Position numbers and translations under genes: made by a program. The notes under the pieces are model-generated. The model saw only the letters and a list, made by a program, of their open reading frames with translations. It had not been told where the DNA came from and did no database searches. Below are positions 21,001 through 32,625 of a stretch of 64,000 nucleotides of DNA, piece after piece. How positions within the stretch are numbered: position 1 is the first letter of the stretch; each line of letters opens with the position of its first letter. The stretch covers positions 276,824 through 340,823 of the forward strand of contig JADNRZ010000033.1 of NCBI GenBank assembly GCA_015501605.1, written 5' to 3'. This DNA comes from Panaeolus papilionaceus. Taxonomy: Eukaryota > Basidiomycota > Agaricomycetes > Agaricales.

Positions 21001-21685
21001 CCCCTGAGTACCGTACGGACTCCGTACAGAGTCCCTAGGGACTCTCTGCCAAAAAACACAGCATTGTCGCCTAACACAACTGTGGACAGCCTCAACTGCA
21101 ACACCAGCATACAAGGACAGTGCAAACAAACAAAAAAACAAGGCAAAATTACCTTGTATTACAAGAAATTTGTAATATATGTGCTGGAGTCACAGGAGTC
21201 CCAAGGGAGTCCCTAGGGACTCTCCGGACTCCCTATGGACTTTTTACATATATTACCTAAATTGGATGTTTTGATAGGTTTCAGACAAATTCATATACAC
21301 AGAGTCCCTAGGGAGTCCCTACGGACTCTGTGCAGACTCCCTCGGGACTCCCTGGGACTCCAGCAGTAATACAAGGCGGTTATGGGAAATACTGTGAGTA
21401 CAATTGTCCATATATTGTAATGACTAATTGTTATCTACATCAGAGTCATCTGCATTTGCATTATCCAATTTTCCTGGAGTCCCTGTGGAGTCCCAATGGA
21501 GTCCATCAGAGTCCCTAGGGAGTCCCTACAGAGTCCGTAGGGACTCCGTAGGGACTCTGTATATGGATTTGTCTGAAACCTATCAAAACATCAAATTTAG
21601 GTAATATATGTAAAAAGTCCCTAGGGAGTCCGGAGAGTCCCTAGGGAGTCCCTATGGTACTCCAGGGGGACTGAGAAGTTCAGGT
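21001..21685. repeat. Foldback element built on GGGACTC / GAGTCCC repeats
   Basis: Left arm (about 21185-21360) and right arm (about 21475-21685) are inverted copies. They share a central block (TTACATATATTACCTAAATT, then TGTTTTGATAGGTTTCAGAC) at 21246-21297, repeated in reverse complement at 21557-21613. Both flanks of each block are runs of GAGTCCCTAGGGACTC-type units, themselves palindromic, and another such run lies at 21000-21045. The unique centre is about 110 bp. This looks like a non-autonomous foldback or MITE-like element. No transposase is visible. Confidence 0.7.
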
Positions 21686-22600
21686 GCAGTTGTTGGTGTT
21701 CAGCCGCCCCATTCCGCACCTCGTGGACGCGATTGCAGGGATGGATATTGTTGGAACTTGCTTTATCGGGGATAAATTCGAGCAGGATCTGTCGATTTGG
21801 CATTGCACTGCCACATTCATTAGTTCTGACAGGAACACGATCGTTACTTTTTTTTTTTTACAACCCCCGCCGATTTTACTGCGAATTTGCTGTTAATTGC
21901 TGTTTATAACTTATGACATCACACTCCCAGCACATTATATCTGTTCCCCTCGTCGTTCTTGCTCCCCCAGCCTTCCTTCTTCCTTTCTACATGTAGTCTT
22001 TCGTTTCTTCAATACACATCGTTCCTGTTCATTCGCGTGAGTCTTTCATCAGTGTTTTATGGACTACTAGTACTATATTAGTAGTCGGGTTTATCAACAA
22101 CTTGTTTAAGCATCTTGAATAACAATCACGCCGGCGAGTGGCATAACGCGCTACCAAAGGGTGTCTAGTAGTAGCATTTTGAAACCTCAAAGTAGTTATG
22201 GTATTAGGTTTGTGTCCATATATTCACATAGGAGGCAATTACTAGTAGAGACTCAAGAGAACATTAAAACTCGACTACGGGAAACATTACCTGGCCTTAC
22301 CTGAACTTCCTGGGTCTTAAGCTTTCCAATATTCCTAAGGGATTTCTACGCTCATCCGGCATCGAGATGGTGGAGAAGACACGATGTTAAGAATACAAAG
22401 AGAATTTGCGCTTGAATAGACCTCACTGGCATGGCCAACACTCAAGCAAGGACGAAGAGTAACGAAATTAGGCGGTTCGTACAACATCTTCGAGAGCATT
22501 CGAGCACCAAAACATGTTAGAAGAAACAAGGACTGATATATTAAACTTCCGGTTATGATGTATCTAACCAAATCGTCTTTAGCTATAAGCTTTATTTAAG
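21686..22600. other. No gene recognised
   Basis: Only short open frames without known domains are present. A 13-base T run lies near 21847. The region ends where similarity to the SKT5 intron begins. Confidence 0.4.
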
Positions 22601-22604
22601 CTTT

Positions 22605-25091
22605 ACACTGTCAATTAAATATTCCATCCATCCATCCAAAGTCTTTAAACCACCCCCAGATCACAGAGTCATTCGTAAACCACCCCAAAAAATCACATAA
22701 CAATACACTCCTCATCCGCCTTAGCCCCATGGAATCCCATCTCTGAAAATGTCTGCGGCTTCTTACCCAACCCAGCCAATCCCAGTTAAACAAAACAAAT
22801 CGAAGAGAAAACGAAAGAAAGAGCGAGAGGGGGATAACAATAGACGCAACGAAGGATACATAAAAACGAATTTGAAAAAGCACGACTCCCCGGAACAAGA
22901 ATAAATACACGATGAGAAGAGGGTCGACGAAACGAGACTGAAATGGTATCCCCCGATACGATGGATATAAGATATCGGAAAAAATAGCAAAAGAAACGGT
23001 ATCATGATACGCAGAGGCGAATTGCGATTCAGAGGGGATGATGAAACCCAGCACGACCCAACACCCAACACAACACAATCAACCAAGCAGGCGAGACGTC
23101 GCAACGACAAGTAAACAGAGACGAAGAACAACATAAAATAGGGTAAATTGGGAGAAGCGAAGACTGAGGACACAGGCACCCACGAAACGAAAAAAAGAGA
23201 AATAAGAGAAATAAAGGAAACTCAACCGAGAAAACACGATGAAACTCACCTTCTTATACCACCTAACAGCACCCTCCAAATGGAGGTACGCGGCCCTCTC
23301 TAGGTGTTTCCTTGCTTCGAGGGTGGGGGAGGAGCCTGGTGGGATGAAGGGCGCGAAGGCGGTGGGGAGGAGGGGCGTGGGGAGGGAGGTGAAGGAGGAG
23401 AGGAGGAGGGAGAAGACGTAGGCGGGTTGGGGGCAGTTGAGGGATGCGAGGGTGGCGGAGCGGTGGAGGAGGGGCAAGGCGAGGGTGGGGTTGGGGGGGA
23501 GGGAGAGTTGGCCGAGGAGGTGGGCCATGCCCATGCGCTGTTCACGTATACAGGTGAGTATGATATTAAGAAGCAGAGAGAGAGAAGGAAGAAACGCACG
23601 TATATACAGCTCTCAACTCCATACCTAACCCCCCTCTCAAAACACTCCTTCGCATGCGCATGATCATTGAAATTCTCATAGTCTCTCCCCAGCCTAAACC
23701 ACGCAGCGGGGTACCCACCTCTCGCAGCAGCCTCGAAATCCCTAAACGCCGTACGCGGATTATGTCCAATCAACTGGGGAAACGCCCCCGTCGCCGTCAA
23801 CATCGCACGATGATATATCGCCTCCGCAACATGCGGCGCCAGCTTCCCTCCCCCCGCCGGCTGCTGACCCCCCGCCGCCATCCCCAACACCATCTGCACC
23901 GCCACCGCACTCAGCCTCTTCAACACCGGGTCTGCAATGGCTATGGCCCCCACGGGCGGATCGCTCTGCGGCCCTGGCGGGTCTCGTGCCCGCTCAACGA
24001 GGAACAGGATGTCGCGGCACCAGGCGATTTTGAGCGCTGGGTCGTGTGTGGGGGATTGGATGGCGGTGCAGGCTTGGTCGAGCTGGGTGGGGTTGGGGAG
24101 GGGCGCGGTTAGTGAGGGTAAGCCAGCTGCACCGGTTCCACTTGCAGCAACGACACCGGGAACAGGAGCAGGAGCAGGAACGGGACCCGCGGGTGCTGAT
24201 TGAGGTTGGAGTTGAGCGGGTGGTGGGGGCATTGCGAGATTGATATTCAGATTTGCGATCGATTGGGTGACGTCTGCGAGGGAGGGAGCGGGGGCGGTGG
24301 ACCATTGGGTGGCCCAGGGTGATTGGGTTTGGGGTTGTGATTGCGATTGAGATTGAAGTTGAGGTGGGAGTTGAGGTTGGGATTGGAATTGTGGTTGTGA
24401 TTGTGATTGAAGTTGGGGCTGGGATTGGAACTGCGATTGTGGTTGAAGTTGAGGTTGGAGTTGTGGTGGAAGTTGAGACGGGGCTGGAGAGGTGTAGCTG
24501 TAGTTCTGCTGTGGTGGAGGAGCTTGATACTGCTGCTGAGGTGGTGGAGGAGCTGCGTATTGTTGTTGCTGTGGAGGAGCCTGAAACTGCTGCTGTTGAA
24601 GCTGAGGTGGCGGAGGTGGGACCTGTTGATGTTGATAAACCTGATCGTCTAATCTTTGTGCCATCTACATCGTTGTGTATCACAAACGATGCCGTTGCAA
24701 AATGTGAAAGAAAACGTGAAAAAAGAAAAGAAAAAGAGTGATCAGCTCAGAATCCAAACACGAACCACCCCAAACCCTCCTCGTTCCCTCCTTCAACCCA
24801 CCCAAACCACCAAAAACAAACAAAGAAAAAAACAACACTCACATTAGCAGGAATACTAGGATTCAACCTATGCGGTCTTGGGGCAATCATCGGGTTCTCA
24901 AAATGCGGTGGGGACTCTGCATACTCGTACGGTGAAGGCGTGTTGTACCGCTGCGTCTGCGTCCTCAGATCTGCTGGCAGAGGCGGGAGAGGGGGTGGTG
25001 GGCCGGGGTACTGTTGGTGCTGTGGGTGGGGGTTAGGACGAGAGGAGGCAGGGGAGTAGGGACGGGGAGGGACGGGGGGTGCAGAAGCCAT
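22605..25091 (-). pseudogene. SKT5: Chitin synthase activator SKT5/CHS4-like, copy 1, internally deleted and 3'-truncated
   Basis: SKT5/CHS4 proteins activate and localise class III-type chitin synthase at the plasma membrane through Sel1 repeats. Three exons join in phase 0: 24843-25091 (83 codons), 23600-24664 (355 codons) and 23250-23537 (96 codons). Exon 1 is Pro-rich. Exon 2 starts with a long Gln/Pro tract, then Sel1 material such as FRDFEAAARGGYPAAWFRLG. Exon 3 begins RMGMAHLLGQL and contains FIPPGSSPTLEARKHLERAA. Right after that it jumps to AVRWYKK, so about 115 residues of Sel1 repeats that remain in the pieces of copy 2 are missing. The next intron (donor at 23249) aligns with the last intron of copy 2 to about 22605, but no terminal exon follows. 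A truncated protein of about 534 residues could still be made. The start ATG is in good context after an upstream region shared with copy 2. Confidence 0.75.
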
Positions 25092-26611
25092 GAGCGGTGG
25101 TATTGGGGTGGATTAATGGGTTGGTTAGGGTGAGTATACGATGGGAGAGATTAGTTAGATGAGAGCACTGCAGATGATGATGACGAGGATGCGATGAAAA
25201 GATAAGCAACGGTTCCAGCGAACTAATAAGCCTCTGAAGACGAGGACGATGCCAGAGACTGGGATGAGGTGACAACGATGAGATGAGCAGACGATGAGAA
25301 TGATGAGTGAAAGAGGAAAGAGAGCTGCGTTTCTCTCGTTCAGTTTCTTATTATGTCCGTGACACTGCCACAACTGCCACGGCTATTATTGCACGTCATT
25401 TCTCACTCGTCAACCCGTAATCTGTCAACAACGGCGACGACGACTCACCTTATTTCAGTACTTTGAGGTACTTGGCACACTGCACTGCACAGCACTGCAC
25501 GCTGTACATTCCTTCTTTCACTTCACTTCACCACAGTCCACCCTCCCAGCCAGCGAATCAATAACGGCAACGATGACCTGGCACGGAAAAAGGGTTCAGA
25601 AGCATGATGTCAACTCAAAATTGACATTCAATTCAAGTAAAAAGCACAGCCTCGACCTCTCTCCCTCAGCATAGGGGTTTGGTCGCCGTTCCGTTGAATA
25701 CTCCGCTTCATTCGCTTCCTGAGTCGTATGCTGTATACATAGAGCCATTCAGCCACAAATGAATACTTTCACGCGTCAATTAATTCGATTATCGTCGGAA
25801 TATCATCGAAATATATATCATTGAGTGATAATATTCATTCAACCACCACCCACCGTCACATCACCCATCACCCATCGCCAATCAGCGCGCTGCGCTCATC
25901 GTAAAGTTAAAAGTAACTCGACTTATAACCGTTGAAAATAGACTCTACACTGAACCTTGGGGACCATGTTTCATCGCATCTTGCCTTGCCTTGCGTCCAT
26001 CCATTCTCCGTCATCCCCGGAGTATGTACATATGTAATCAAGATCAAGCCGCACCATAGGCCTGACAGTTTTCTTTTGTTCCACGCATTCCAAGTAAGGT
26101 ACTTAACCTTGATGCACTCCTCCATCCGGGCTGGGAGGACCCAATCACCGCACTCATGCTCTGACACGCAGTGTCAATGGAGGTACGGGCCCACCCTGGC
26201 CCTATGCAATCAATTGTAATACATCATTATCGAACCCACACTTAGGACTTTAGGGAATTTTCCTAATCTAATCGCATCCAACAGGTTTAATGAGCACATC
26301 ACATGTACCACCGCAGAATCCAGTTTAAAACTGCCTACTTCGGCCCTGTAAAGCAAGCTCGAGACCCAAATTGGATGTAATCATATGTATGTCTGCGGGA
26401 TGGGGAGATGGAGATCAGGGAGGGAGCGTGGGGTGAGTGAGGTGCAACGAGGAGAAGAAGATCGAGAAGAATGACGAAATGACGAAAAAAGGGGAAGGTG
26501 ACAGAGTTAGGCTAAGAACATATTCTATCGACAAAAGGGGATGTGCACTCCTGGTCGCGCGCACGTGATGACTCTGCTAGATTTTGTCCAACGACATGGA
26601 CATTGGACACA
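25092..26611. other. Intergenic region shared with copy 2 of the duplication
   Basis: This lies between the SKT5 start and the end of the small two-exon gene, both on the minus strand. Most of it aligns with 33950-35560, including AACTGCCACGGCTA, TTGGTCGCCGTTCCGTTGAA and GTCAATGGA blocks. It should hold the SKT5 promoter. No further gene was seen. Confidence 0.55.
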
Positions 26612-27257
26612 TCAAGAATCACTCGACTCATCAGCACCAGCGGCAGATACGCCAACGACGCTCCTAAAATTCGACCCAGTGATAAGCGTTCTCGAGTTGT
26701 CGATACAAATTTGCAGGTGAATCGCATCTCGATGGTTCCCATTTGTCGAGGCGTTTGAGGTATGTGGGACACACATATGCGAGTGGCAGCAACAGTGCGT
26801 TGGGAGTGGTGGTACACAATCATGGGGTGTGGTGTGACCTATTCCGTTCTGCGACTCAGCTTCTGGTGTGGAGGTGGGAGAGGGTTGCGACGCTGATGCC
26901 GCTATTGGTTTAGTTGCTTTTTGAAGGTTGTCTGAACAAGCGATATCAATGGAAGGTATGCGACTTTGTGATTGCTTTCTTTCTTTCTTTGCGCTTGAAC
27001 GGTCCTGATGTAAGTGAATGATGTCAGTTTGGTCTGGAGGAATGGTAATGATGATAGAAACTAAAGAAACTTACATCGACAGCACCACCACTGCTTCTAG
27101 CGCTAGTAACATGCACCGTGTCTCGGTAGCCGAGTCCCCATGAACGAGCCAGTGATTGGATCGCGTTTGCAAGGGAAACATATATACGGACAGCGATGAA
27201 GACGAGGAATAGCGTGCTGATCAGCTTTGAAATAATGAGGGAGGGGATCATGTTCAT
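26612..27257 (-). CDS. Small two-exon gene with an N-terminal membrane segment, copy 1 (191 aa)
   Basis: Exon 1 is 27075-27257 (61 codons) and exon 2 is 26612-27004, with a 70-nt intron between a GTAAGT donor and a CAG acceptor, phase 0. The protein starts MNMIPSLIISKLISTLFLVF, a hydrophobic segment to about residue 35 that could be a signal anchor, and then GLGYRD. The second exon encodes a Ser/Pro-rich stretch and a His/Cys-rich patch (PTHCCCHSHMCVPH). I do not recognise the family. A second copy at 35560-36205 keeps both exons, the splice sites and the frame despite many substitutions, which supports a real gene. It lies upstream of SKT5 on the same strand in both copies. Confidence 0.65.
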
Positions 27258-29320
27258 GTTAGTAAGTCGTCAAAACTTGGACATTAACTCTAATATATAA
27301 GAGCGATCATTGGAATGTTCTTTTATATCTATTTCTATATCTATTTCTATTCTATTTCTATATTTTAACAGAGAGTAGCCGTGAGACTTTGGGCTGCTTA
27401 CCCAATTTCATGTAAGCAGGATCTGAAGCTGCTCTCGTTTGAAGCGCGGCTCCCGCTCAGAACTTCCCGATTTGTGAGATTAAGTAATCACGATGATCCG
27501 GCCATTGCAGCCTTGAAGCCATGCACCTGCCTGCCTTTTTCCTCCTCTCTCCCCTCTAAACTTGCACTCCTTCAGTGCTTCCTTGGATTTAATAGGTAAA
27601 TTTGGAAATAAACTTTCTCTTCTATTATCATTTCGCTTTTTCTGCATTTTTTAGTGTTAATAATTACCATTTTGGAGCTATTTCTTCGCATTTTCTCCTC
27701 TTTTTTACTATTTTTTCTTACCCAATTTTATGTAAGCAGAATTTAAGTAAGCAGACTCCGAAGCCGGCTTGAACAATGCTCGGTTCAAACTCGGTTCCTC
27801 ATTGTGTCCCTGAACGCTTCCCATCATAATGACATATGAGAGATGGAGGTAAGGAAATCCTGATGTAGACATTTACTATCCATACCGCAAGATAGAAACA
27901 CAGGAATAGTGAGAAGAACATGGGAGTTACTTTATTTTTGATCAAATGGGCAAGCAACAACTTCAAAGTGAGCAAAGTGATCACACAAATTTATTAAACT
28001 CAGATGTTAAGAAAGCTTGAGATACACTGGGGGATGTATATCTATGTAATAGAAATATAATTTGCATTTGAACAAAACTGATAAGCCACTCTCGATTATC
28101 TGATATGTATTGACAACTTGATATGAATAAATTTGGAGGACACTAAACAGGATCTTAGCAAAAGACTTCAATAGGATGATACCTACCATACCCTTTTGAT
28201 TAATTTGGCAGAGGGTGGGACACAGGACAATGATGCCAAACCAAGTTCCCCTGTCAACCTGGGCGGGGACCTGGGACATATGCAAATTTTCAGTGGAGGC
28301 TCATATACAGAGGATGTTTTCAACATTGAAAAGGTCACTGTTGAGTGTTAATTGGTGGAAATGCGCAGGAGTGTGCAAACTGTCAAATAAAACAGGTTCA
28401 TGATTATATCTACCATCACTACAATATTATTATTATTATTTCCTTCAATTTGCATTATTTTATAGTAGGTGTCCCAATTTGTCATCTGAAGGGGGCAGGA
28501 CAGGAGACCTTCCAACTAATTGAAATGGTACAGTAATGGTTTGGTATTCAGATTATGAGAACACCATGCAAGTGCACAGTGCGAGCTACTGCATTACATC
28601 CAGAAAAAGTTTACTCCACAGGAAAGGATATTGTGCCAGATATGAAAATTATAATTTTACATATGTTTGATAAATACATAGATACAGAAGTATCTACTTT
28701 GTTGTGCACAGGGCAAGCATGGGTTTAATACTTGCTGTGTAACTGGGTGTGTTGACTGGCAAGTGTGCAGGGCAAGCTTCTGCATTTCTTATGCATTCCT
28801 TTCAAAAATACTGTCTCTACAGGAAAAAAGTCCCCTGTAAGAGATGAAAATAAGTATTAAAAATTTAAATAAATAAATATTAAAGAGCTGTCTTACTTCC
28901 TTACATATGACAAGTAGTAAGCAGCCCGAGTTGAAGCCATGGCAAGTGCCAGCTTGTAGTATTTAACCTGAGTTGTAAAGATTACATGTGGACCCCCACC
29001 ACCCCTGATGGATGACTGGGGGGTGCGGCAGAATTTTCCAGGGTTGTAAAGATTACATCCGTACTCCCAAGTCCCAACGCCCCTGAACGGCCTCATGTTT
29101 CCACACTCTGGGGGGAACACGCAACTGATTCTGAGGGAGGTTCTCACTGAAAAGATATGGTGCAGCCATATCTGTCTTCTTGGTCATGTGAGCACTTGGG
29201 CATATGTGGCATCTACTCACCACCTCTCCTCCTTATTATTACTTTCAGATATTCTACACACCTTGCCACAGAACGTTATACTGTGTGCCTCGGTGTGGTT
29301 CTTTATGGGATGCAGCAATG
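27258..29320. other. No gene recognised; short repeats
   Basis: Similarity to copy 2 ends near 27293. A TATTTCTATATC simple repeat lies at 27328-27362. Near-identical blocks (CTTACCCAATTT then ATGTAAGCAG) occur at about 27399 and 27719 as a direct repeat. Open frames in the rest show no family signature. Confidence 0.45.
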
Positions 29321-29596
29321 AAAATAAGAATAAATAAATGAAAGAATAGAGCACCGAAACGATGCTTGGGTATACAGAGAGGTGATAGTAAAAGTAGAGA
29401 GACAAGATGTGCGATGATTGTGGATGCAGCAACGCCTGCGAAGTGATGGGGCCACTGACTAATCACAAAACATCAAAAAAAGTGGTTTTCGTCGATTTCA
29501 CAACTTAAATGTATATTTCTGCCTTGAATGCTCTTATTTTTATTAAAATGGGCATTAAATAAAATAAAGGACTATTAATTATATCTATATAAATAA

Positions 29597-29962
29597 TTAA
29601 ACACAATCATCATAGTGATCTGACTCATATGCCTCCTCCATTGAAGCAGGGCTGACAATGTTTTGCATGTTTTGAGAGTTTGTCTTTGTAAAGTCAATGA
29701 GATCATCTCGAGTGAGGTCCCGAAGGTGAAAGCAAGCTATAGCAAGCTTGAGATGGTACATCTTGAGGGGCTTTTGATGTATGTGGGACTTCAAAGGGAC
29801 ACAAGGGTTCCTGGGAATGGGTCTACTCATCCACTTTGAATCAGTCTTCTCAGCTTCCCGATGATAATCAAGTTGACTATTGCAGGTCTCAACTTTTAAG
29901 CCAGTTGTGATGTCATCTTCCTCCAAGATAAGGTGTGCAGCCATTTGAGCAATCTTTGACAC
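29597..29962 (-). CDS. Unrecognised 121-aa ORF, left arm of palindrome 2
   Basis: The ORF lies fully within the left arm and is identical to the one in the right arm. The protein is hydrophilic, begins MSKIAQMAAHLILEEDD, has a central segment KMYHLKLAIACFHLRDLTRD and an acidic C-terminus. I do not recognise it. The reading is more protein-like than its surroundings, and it could be the last exon of a longer transposon gene, since a second frame (29913-30101) overlaps its start. Confidence 0.45.
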   Translation of the reverse strand: MSKIAQMAAHLILEEDDITTGLKVETCNSQLDYHREAEKTDSKWMSRPIPRNPCVPLKSHIHQKPLKMYHLKLAIACFHLRDLTRDDLIDFTKTNSQNMQNIVSPASMEEAYESDHYDDCV

Positions 29963-30786
29963 TCAATTGCTTTTTTGGTGTATATTTCTTTAGAGCTCCC
30001 ATGTAGTGTGTCAAGTAGAATATGAATGTATTTCGGCGTAGAATCAGTGTGCAATTGATGAAAAATTGTGCAATTTCGACCAAGATGCGGTGTTGCGTCA
30101 CATTAAATTAGTCATTACATAATCAAATATCTATCTCAAACACTGTCCTCACTGTGAGACGTTTTCCACTTTGTTGGATCCACCCTTTGTTGTGATTCTT
30201 GAACATTTCAATTTTTATTAGATGCATGTTTAAAATGTTAGCCTTTTTCTGTAATCATTTCCAGTTAACCTCTCAATACACACCAGAACAATGGCAAGAC
30301 ATTTAGCATTTCATGGACAAAAGCTACCATATTATTTATTTAGACTTAATATACTGTATTTAAGCCCTTAGCTAACAAGATAAGTGCCTGAAATGTATAT
30401 TAAGTCTAAATAAATAATATGATAGCTTTTGTCCATGAAATGCTAAATGTCTTGCCATTGTTCTGGTGTGTATTGAGAGGTTAACTGGAAATGATTACAG
30501 AAAAAGGCTAACATTTTAAACATGCATCTAATAAAAATTGAAATGTTCAAGAATCACAACAAAGGGTGGATCCAACAAAGTGGAAAACGTCTCACAGTGA
30601 GGACAGTGTTTGAGATAGATATTTGATTATGTAATGACTAATTTAATGTGACGCAACACCGCATCTTGGTCGAAATTGCACAATTTTTCATCAATTGCAC
30701 ACTGATTCTACGCCGAAATACATTCATATTCTACTTGACACACTACATGGGAGCTCTAAAGAAATATACACCAAAAAAGCAATTGA

Positions 30787-31152
30787 GTGTCAAAGATTGC
30801 TCAAATGGCTGCACACCTTATCTTGGAGGAAGATGACATCACAACTGGCTTAAAAGTTGAGACCTGCAATAGTCAACTTGATTATCATCGGGAAGCTGAG
30901 AAGACTGATTCAAAGTGGATGAGTAGACCCATTCCCAGGAACCCTTGTGTCCCTTTGAAGTCCCACATACATCAAAAGCCCCTCAAGATGTACCATCTCA
31001 AGCTTGCTATAGCTTGCTTTCACCTTCGGGACCTCACTCGAGATGATCTCATTGACTTTACAAAGACAAACTCTCAAAACATGCAAAACATTGTCAGCCC
31101 TGCTTCAATGGAGGAGGCATATGAGTCAGATCACTATGATGATTGTGTTTAA
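30787..31152 (+). CDS. Unrecognised 121-aa ORF, right arm of palindrome 2
   Basis: The mirror copy of 29597-29962 with the same 121 residues. The two copies diverge from the centre and read outward. An overlapping upstream frame (30648-30836) encodes a hydrophobic 62-residue stretch that may belong to an earlier exon. The function is unknown. Confidence 0.45.
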   Translation: MSKIAQMAAHLILEEDDITTGLKVETCNSQLDYHREAEKTDSKWMSRPIPRNPCVPLKSHIHQKPLKMYHLKLAIACFHLRDLTRDDLIDFTKTNSQNMQNIVSPASMEEAYESDHYDDCV

Positions 31153-31889
31153 TTATTTATATAGATATAATTAATAGTCCTTTATTTTATTTAATGCCCA
31201 TTTTAATAAAAATAAGAGCATTCAAGGCAGAAATATACATTTAAGTTGTGAAATCGACGAAAACCACTTTTTTTGATGTTTTGTGATTAGTCAGTGGCCC
31301 CATCACTTCGCAGGCGTTGCTGCATCCACAATCATCGCACATCTTGTCTCTCTACTTTTACTATCACCTCTCTGTATACCCAAGCATCGTTTCGGTGCTC
31401 TATTCTTTCATTTATTTATTCTTATTTTTATCCCACCCACCATCTCCCTTGTCTATAAGTGCTAGAAGCTATTCATCTGTGTACTTCTAATTTATCAACT
31501 CCAACGGATCAAAGATTTATTCAGATAAGGTAATGGCAGCTTTGCCACTTTATCGTTATCCCTTCAATACTCCCTCCTCGTTGTCATTGTCGTTGTCGGT
31601 TGTGTCTCCAATGGCACTTGTCAATATCACGACTGCATAGTGAAACGACAAGTAATTTTTATCCCATCTTCCGCCGTGCGTATTACATTATCTAAACAGA
31701 TCTGTCTGTCCTTCAGGTGTTTTCTATTGCTTGATAATGTTATCCAATTTCCGCGCGGTAATTTTCCTGTACTAACACATTACACAATATTTAAAAGGTT
31801 GTCCTTGATCTGACAAGGCTGTATTTAATTTATTTATTTACAATTCTCACCCTTTATTGTATTTATTTTATTTTCTACCATAGCCAAGT

Positions 31890-32010
31890 TTGACGGACAG
31901 CAGGTTAGAGAGCCGACTGGACTTGGTCTTGGGGGTGCATCCGTCCTCGTCCATCGGCTCTCGCCCCAGCGAAGGGGTTGACTCTTTAGTCCTCTCCTAC
32001 ATTCATACCC
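31890..32010 (+). repeat. Putative structured-RNA element, copy A (partial)
   Basis: A perfect 9-bp stem GAGAGCCGA/TCGGCTCTC (31908-31916 with 31954-31962) encloses a second stem TGGAC/GTCCA and the internal loop GGGGGTGCATCCGTCC, shared with copy B. A CCCC/GGGG hairpin follows. The outer closing stem seen in copies B and C is not clear here. This may be a decayed copy. Confidence 0.4.
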
Positions 32011-32349
32011 ACCTCCCTCAATTAGCAAGCGGAGTGAAGAACAAAAGGTAGCTTCGGGTTGTTGTACTGCTCGTCCGAGTTGTCTAAAACAGTGAAAGCG
32101 CCCGGTGTAATATATCCAACAAGAGTGACTAGCCTCCATTTCTATTCAAAGCAGGTCAAGGTATGCTCAATGTGAGATACTATTCAGTGTCTTTACTCGC
32201 CATGCGTTGCATTGTGGTTTTACATCAGATATTGCTGGTTGATCACGGAATGAGAAGATCTGTCTTCTTGGTCACGTGTGCGAGACCACCACATTCCACG
32301 TCCACGTCCTCTCTCCCTTCTCTTTACTTACTCACTTATTCTATTCTGT

Positions 32350-32625
32350 AAAACCACGGCGCTCATCTAGCCTGCGTCCGTGGTTCATATTTACCTTTAT
32401 TCTTTTTACCCATCCTCCACATTCCCCCTTTTTTCCATCATTTGTTTTCTTCCTTGCTGACTATGTGTACGTAGGTAGCGAGAGCCGTCGATGGGGGCGC
32501 ATCCGTCCACATCCTCGGCTCTCACACTGGGTTGGGAAACCGGTTCCACGACCGCTTTCCGCTCCCATTCCCCAACCACTCCGACCTACATACTCCTAGT
32601 CTTGCAACGGAAAGATGCAAGACGT
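32350..32625 (+). repeat. Putative structured-RNA element, copy B
   Basis: An upstream hairpin (ACCACGG 32353-32359 with CCGTGGT 32378-32384, loop containing GCGCTCA) precedes a predicted three-way junction. In the junction the outer stem is GTAGGT/ACCTAC (about 32471 with 32585-32589). Stem 1 is GAGAGCCG/CGGCTCTC with inner GATG/CATC and loop GGGGGCGCATCCGTCC. Stem 2 is GGTTGGG/CCCAACC. A further hairpin GTCTTGCA/TGCAAGAC follows (32599-32624). The same order recurs at 55312-55597 with different bases in the stems. The folds were made by eye. Confidence 0.45.

Larger units (their letters stand above)
29321..31428. repeat. Large palindrome 2 (inverted repeat, 1034-bp arms, 40-nt spacer)
   Basis: Arms 29321-30354 and 30395-31428 are reverse complements of exactly equal length. 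The only mismatch I found is at 30327. The spacer is 30355-30394, so a transcript or single strand would fold into a hairpin of about 1 kb. Each arm carries the same 121-codon ORF, reading outward from the centre. Sequence outside the arms differs, and no target duplication was evident. It may be a foldback transposon, a recent inverted duplication, or an assembly artefact. Confidence 0.9.

Noticed and set aside
22611..23179. 155- and 138-codon frames downstream of SKT5 exon 3, resembling the 159-codon frame at 38039-38518
   Set aside because: They align with each other only because both are the same SKT5 intron. The readings are Phe/Ser-rich and lack a gene signature.
23994..24741. Long frames of 140-229 codons on both strands over SKT5 exon 2
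   Set aside because: They are shadows of the Gln/Pro-rich repeat in SKT5; only the minus-strand frame with Sel1 content fits the family.
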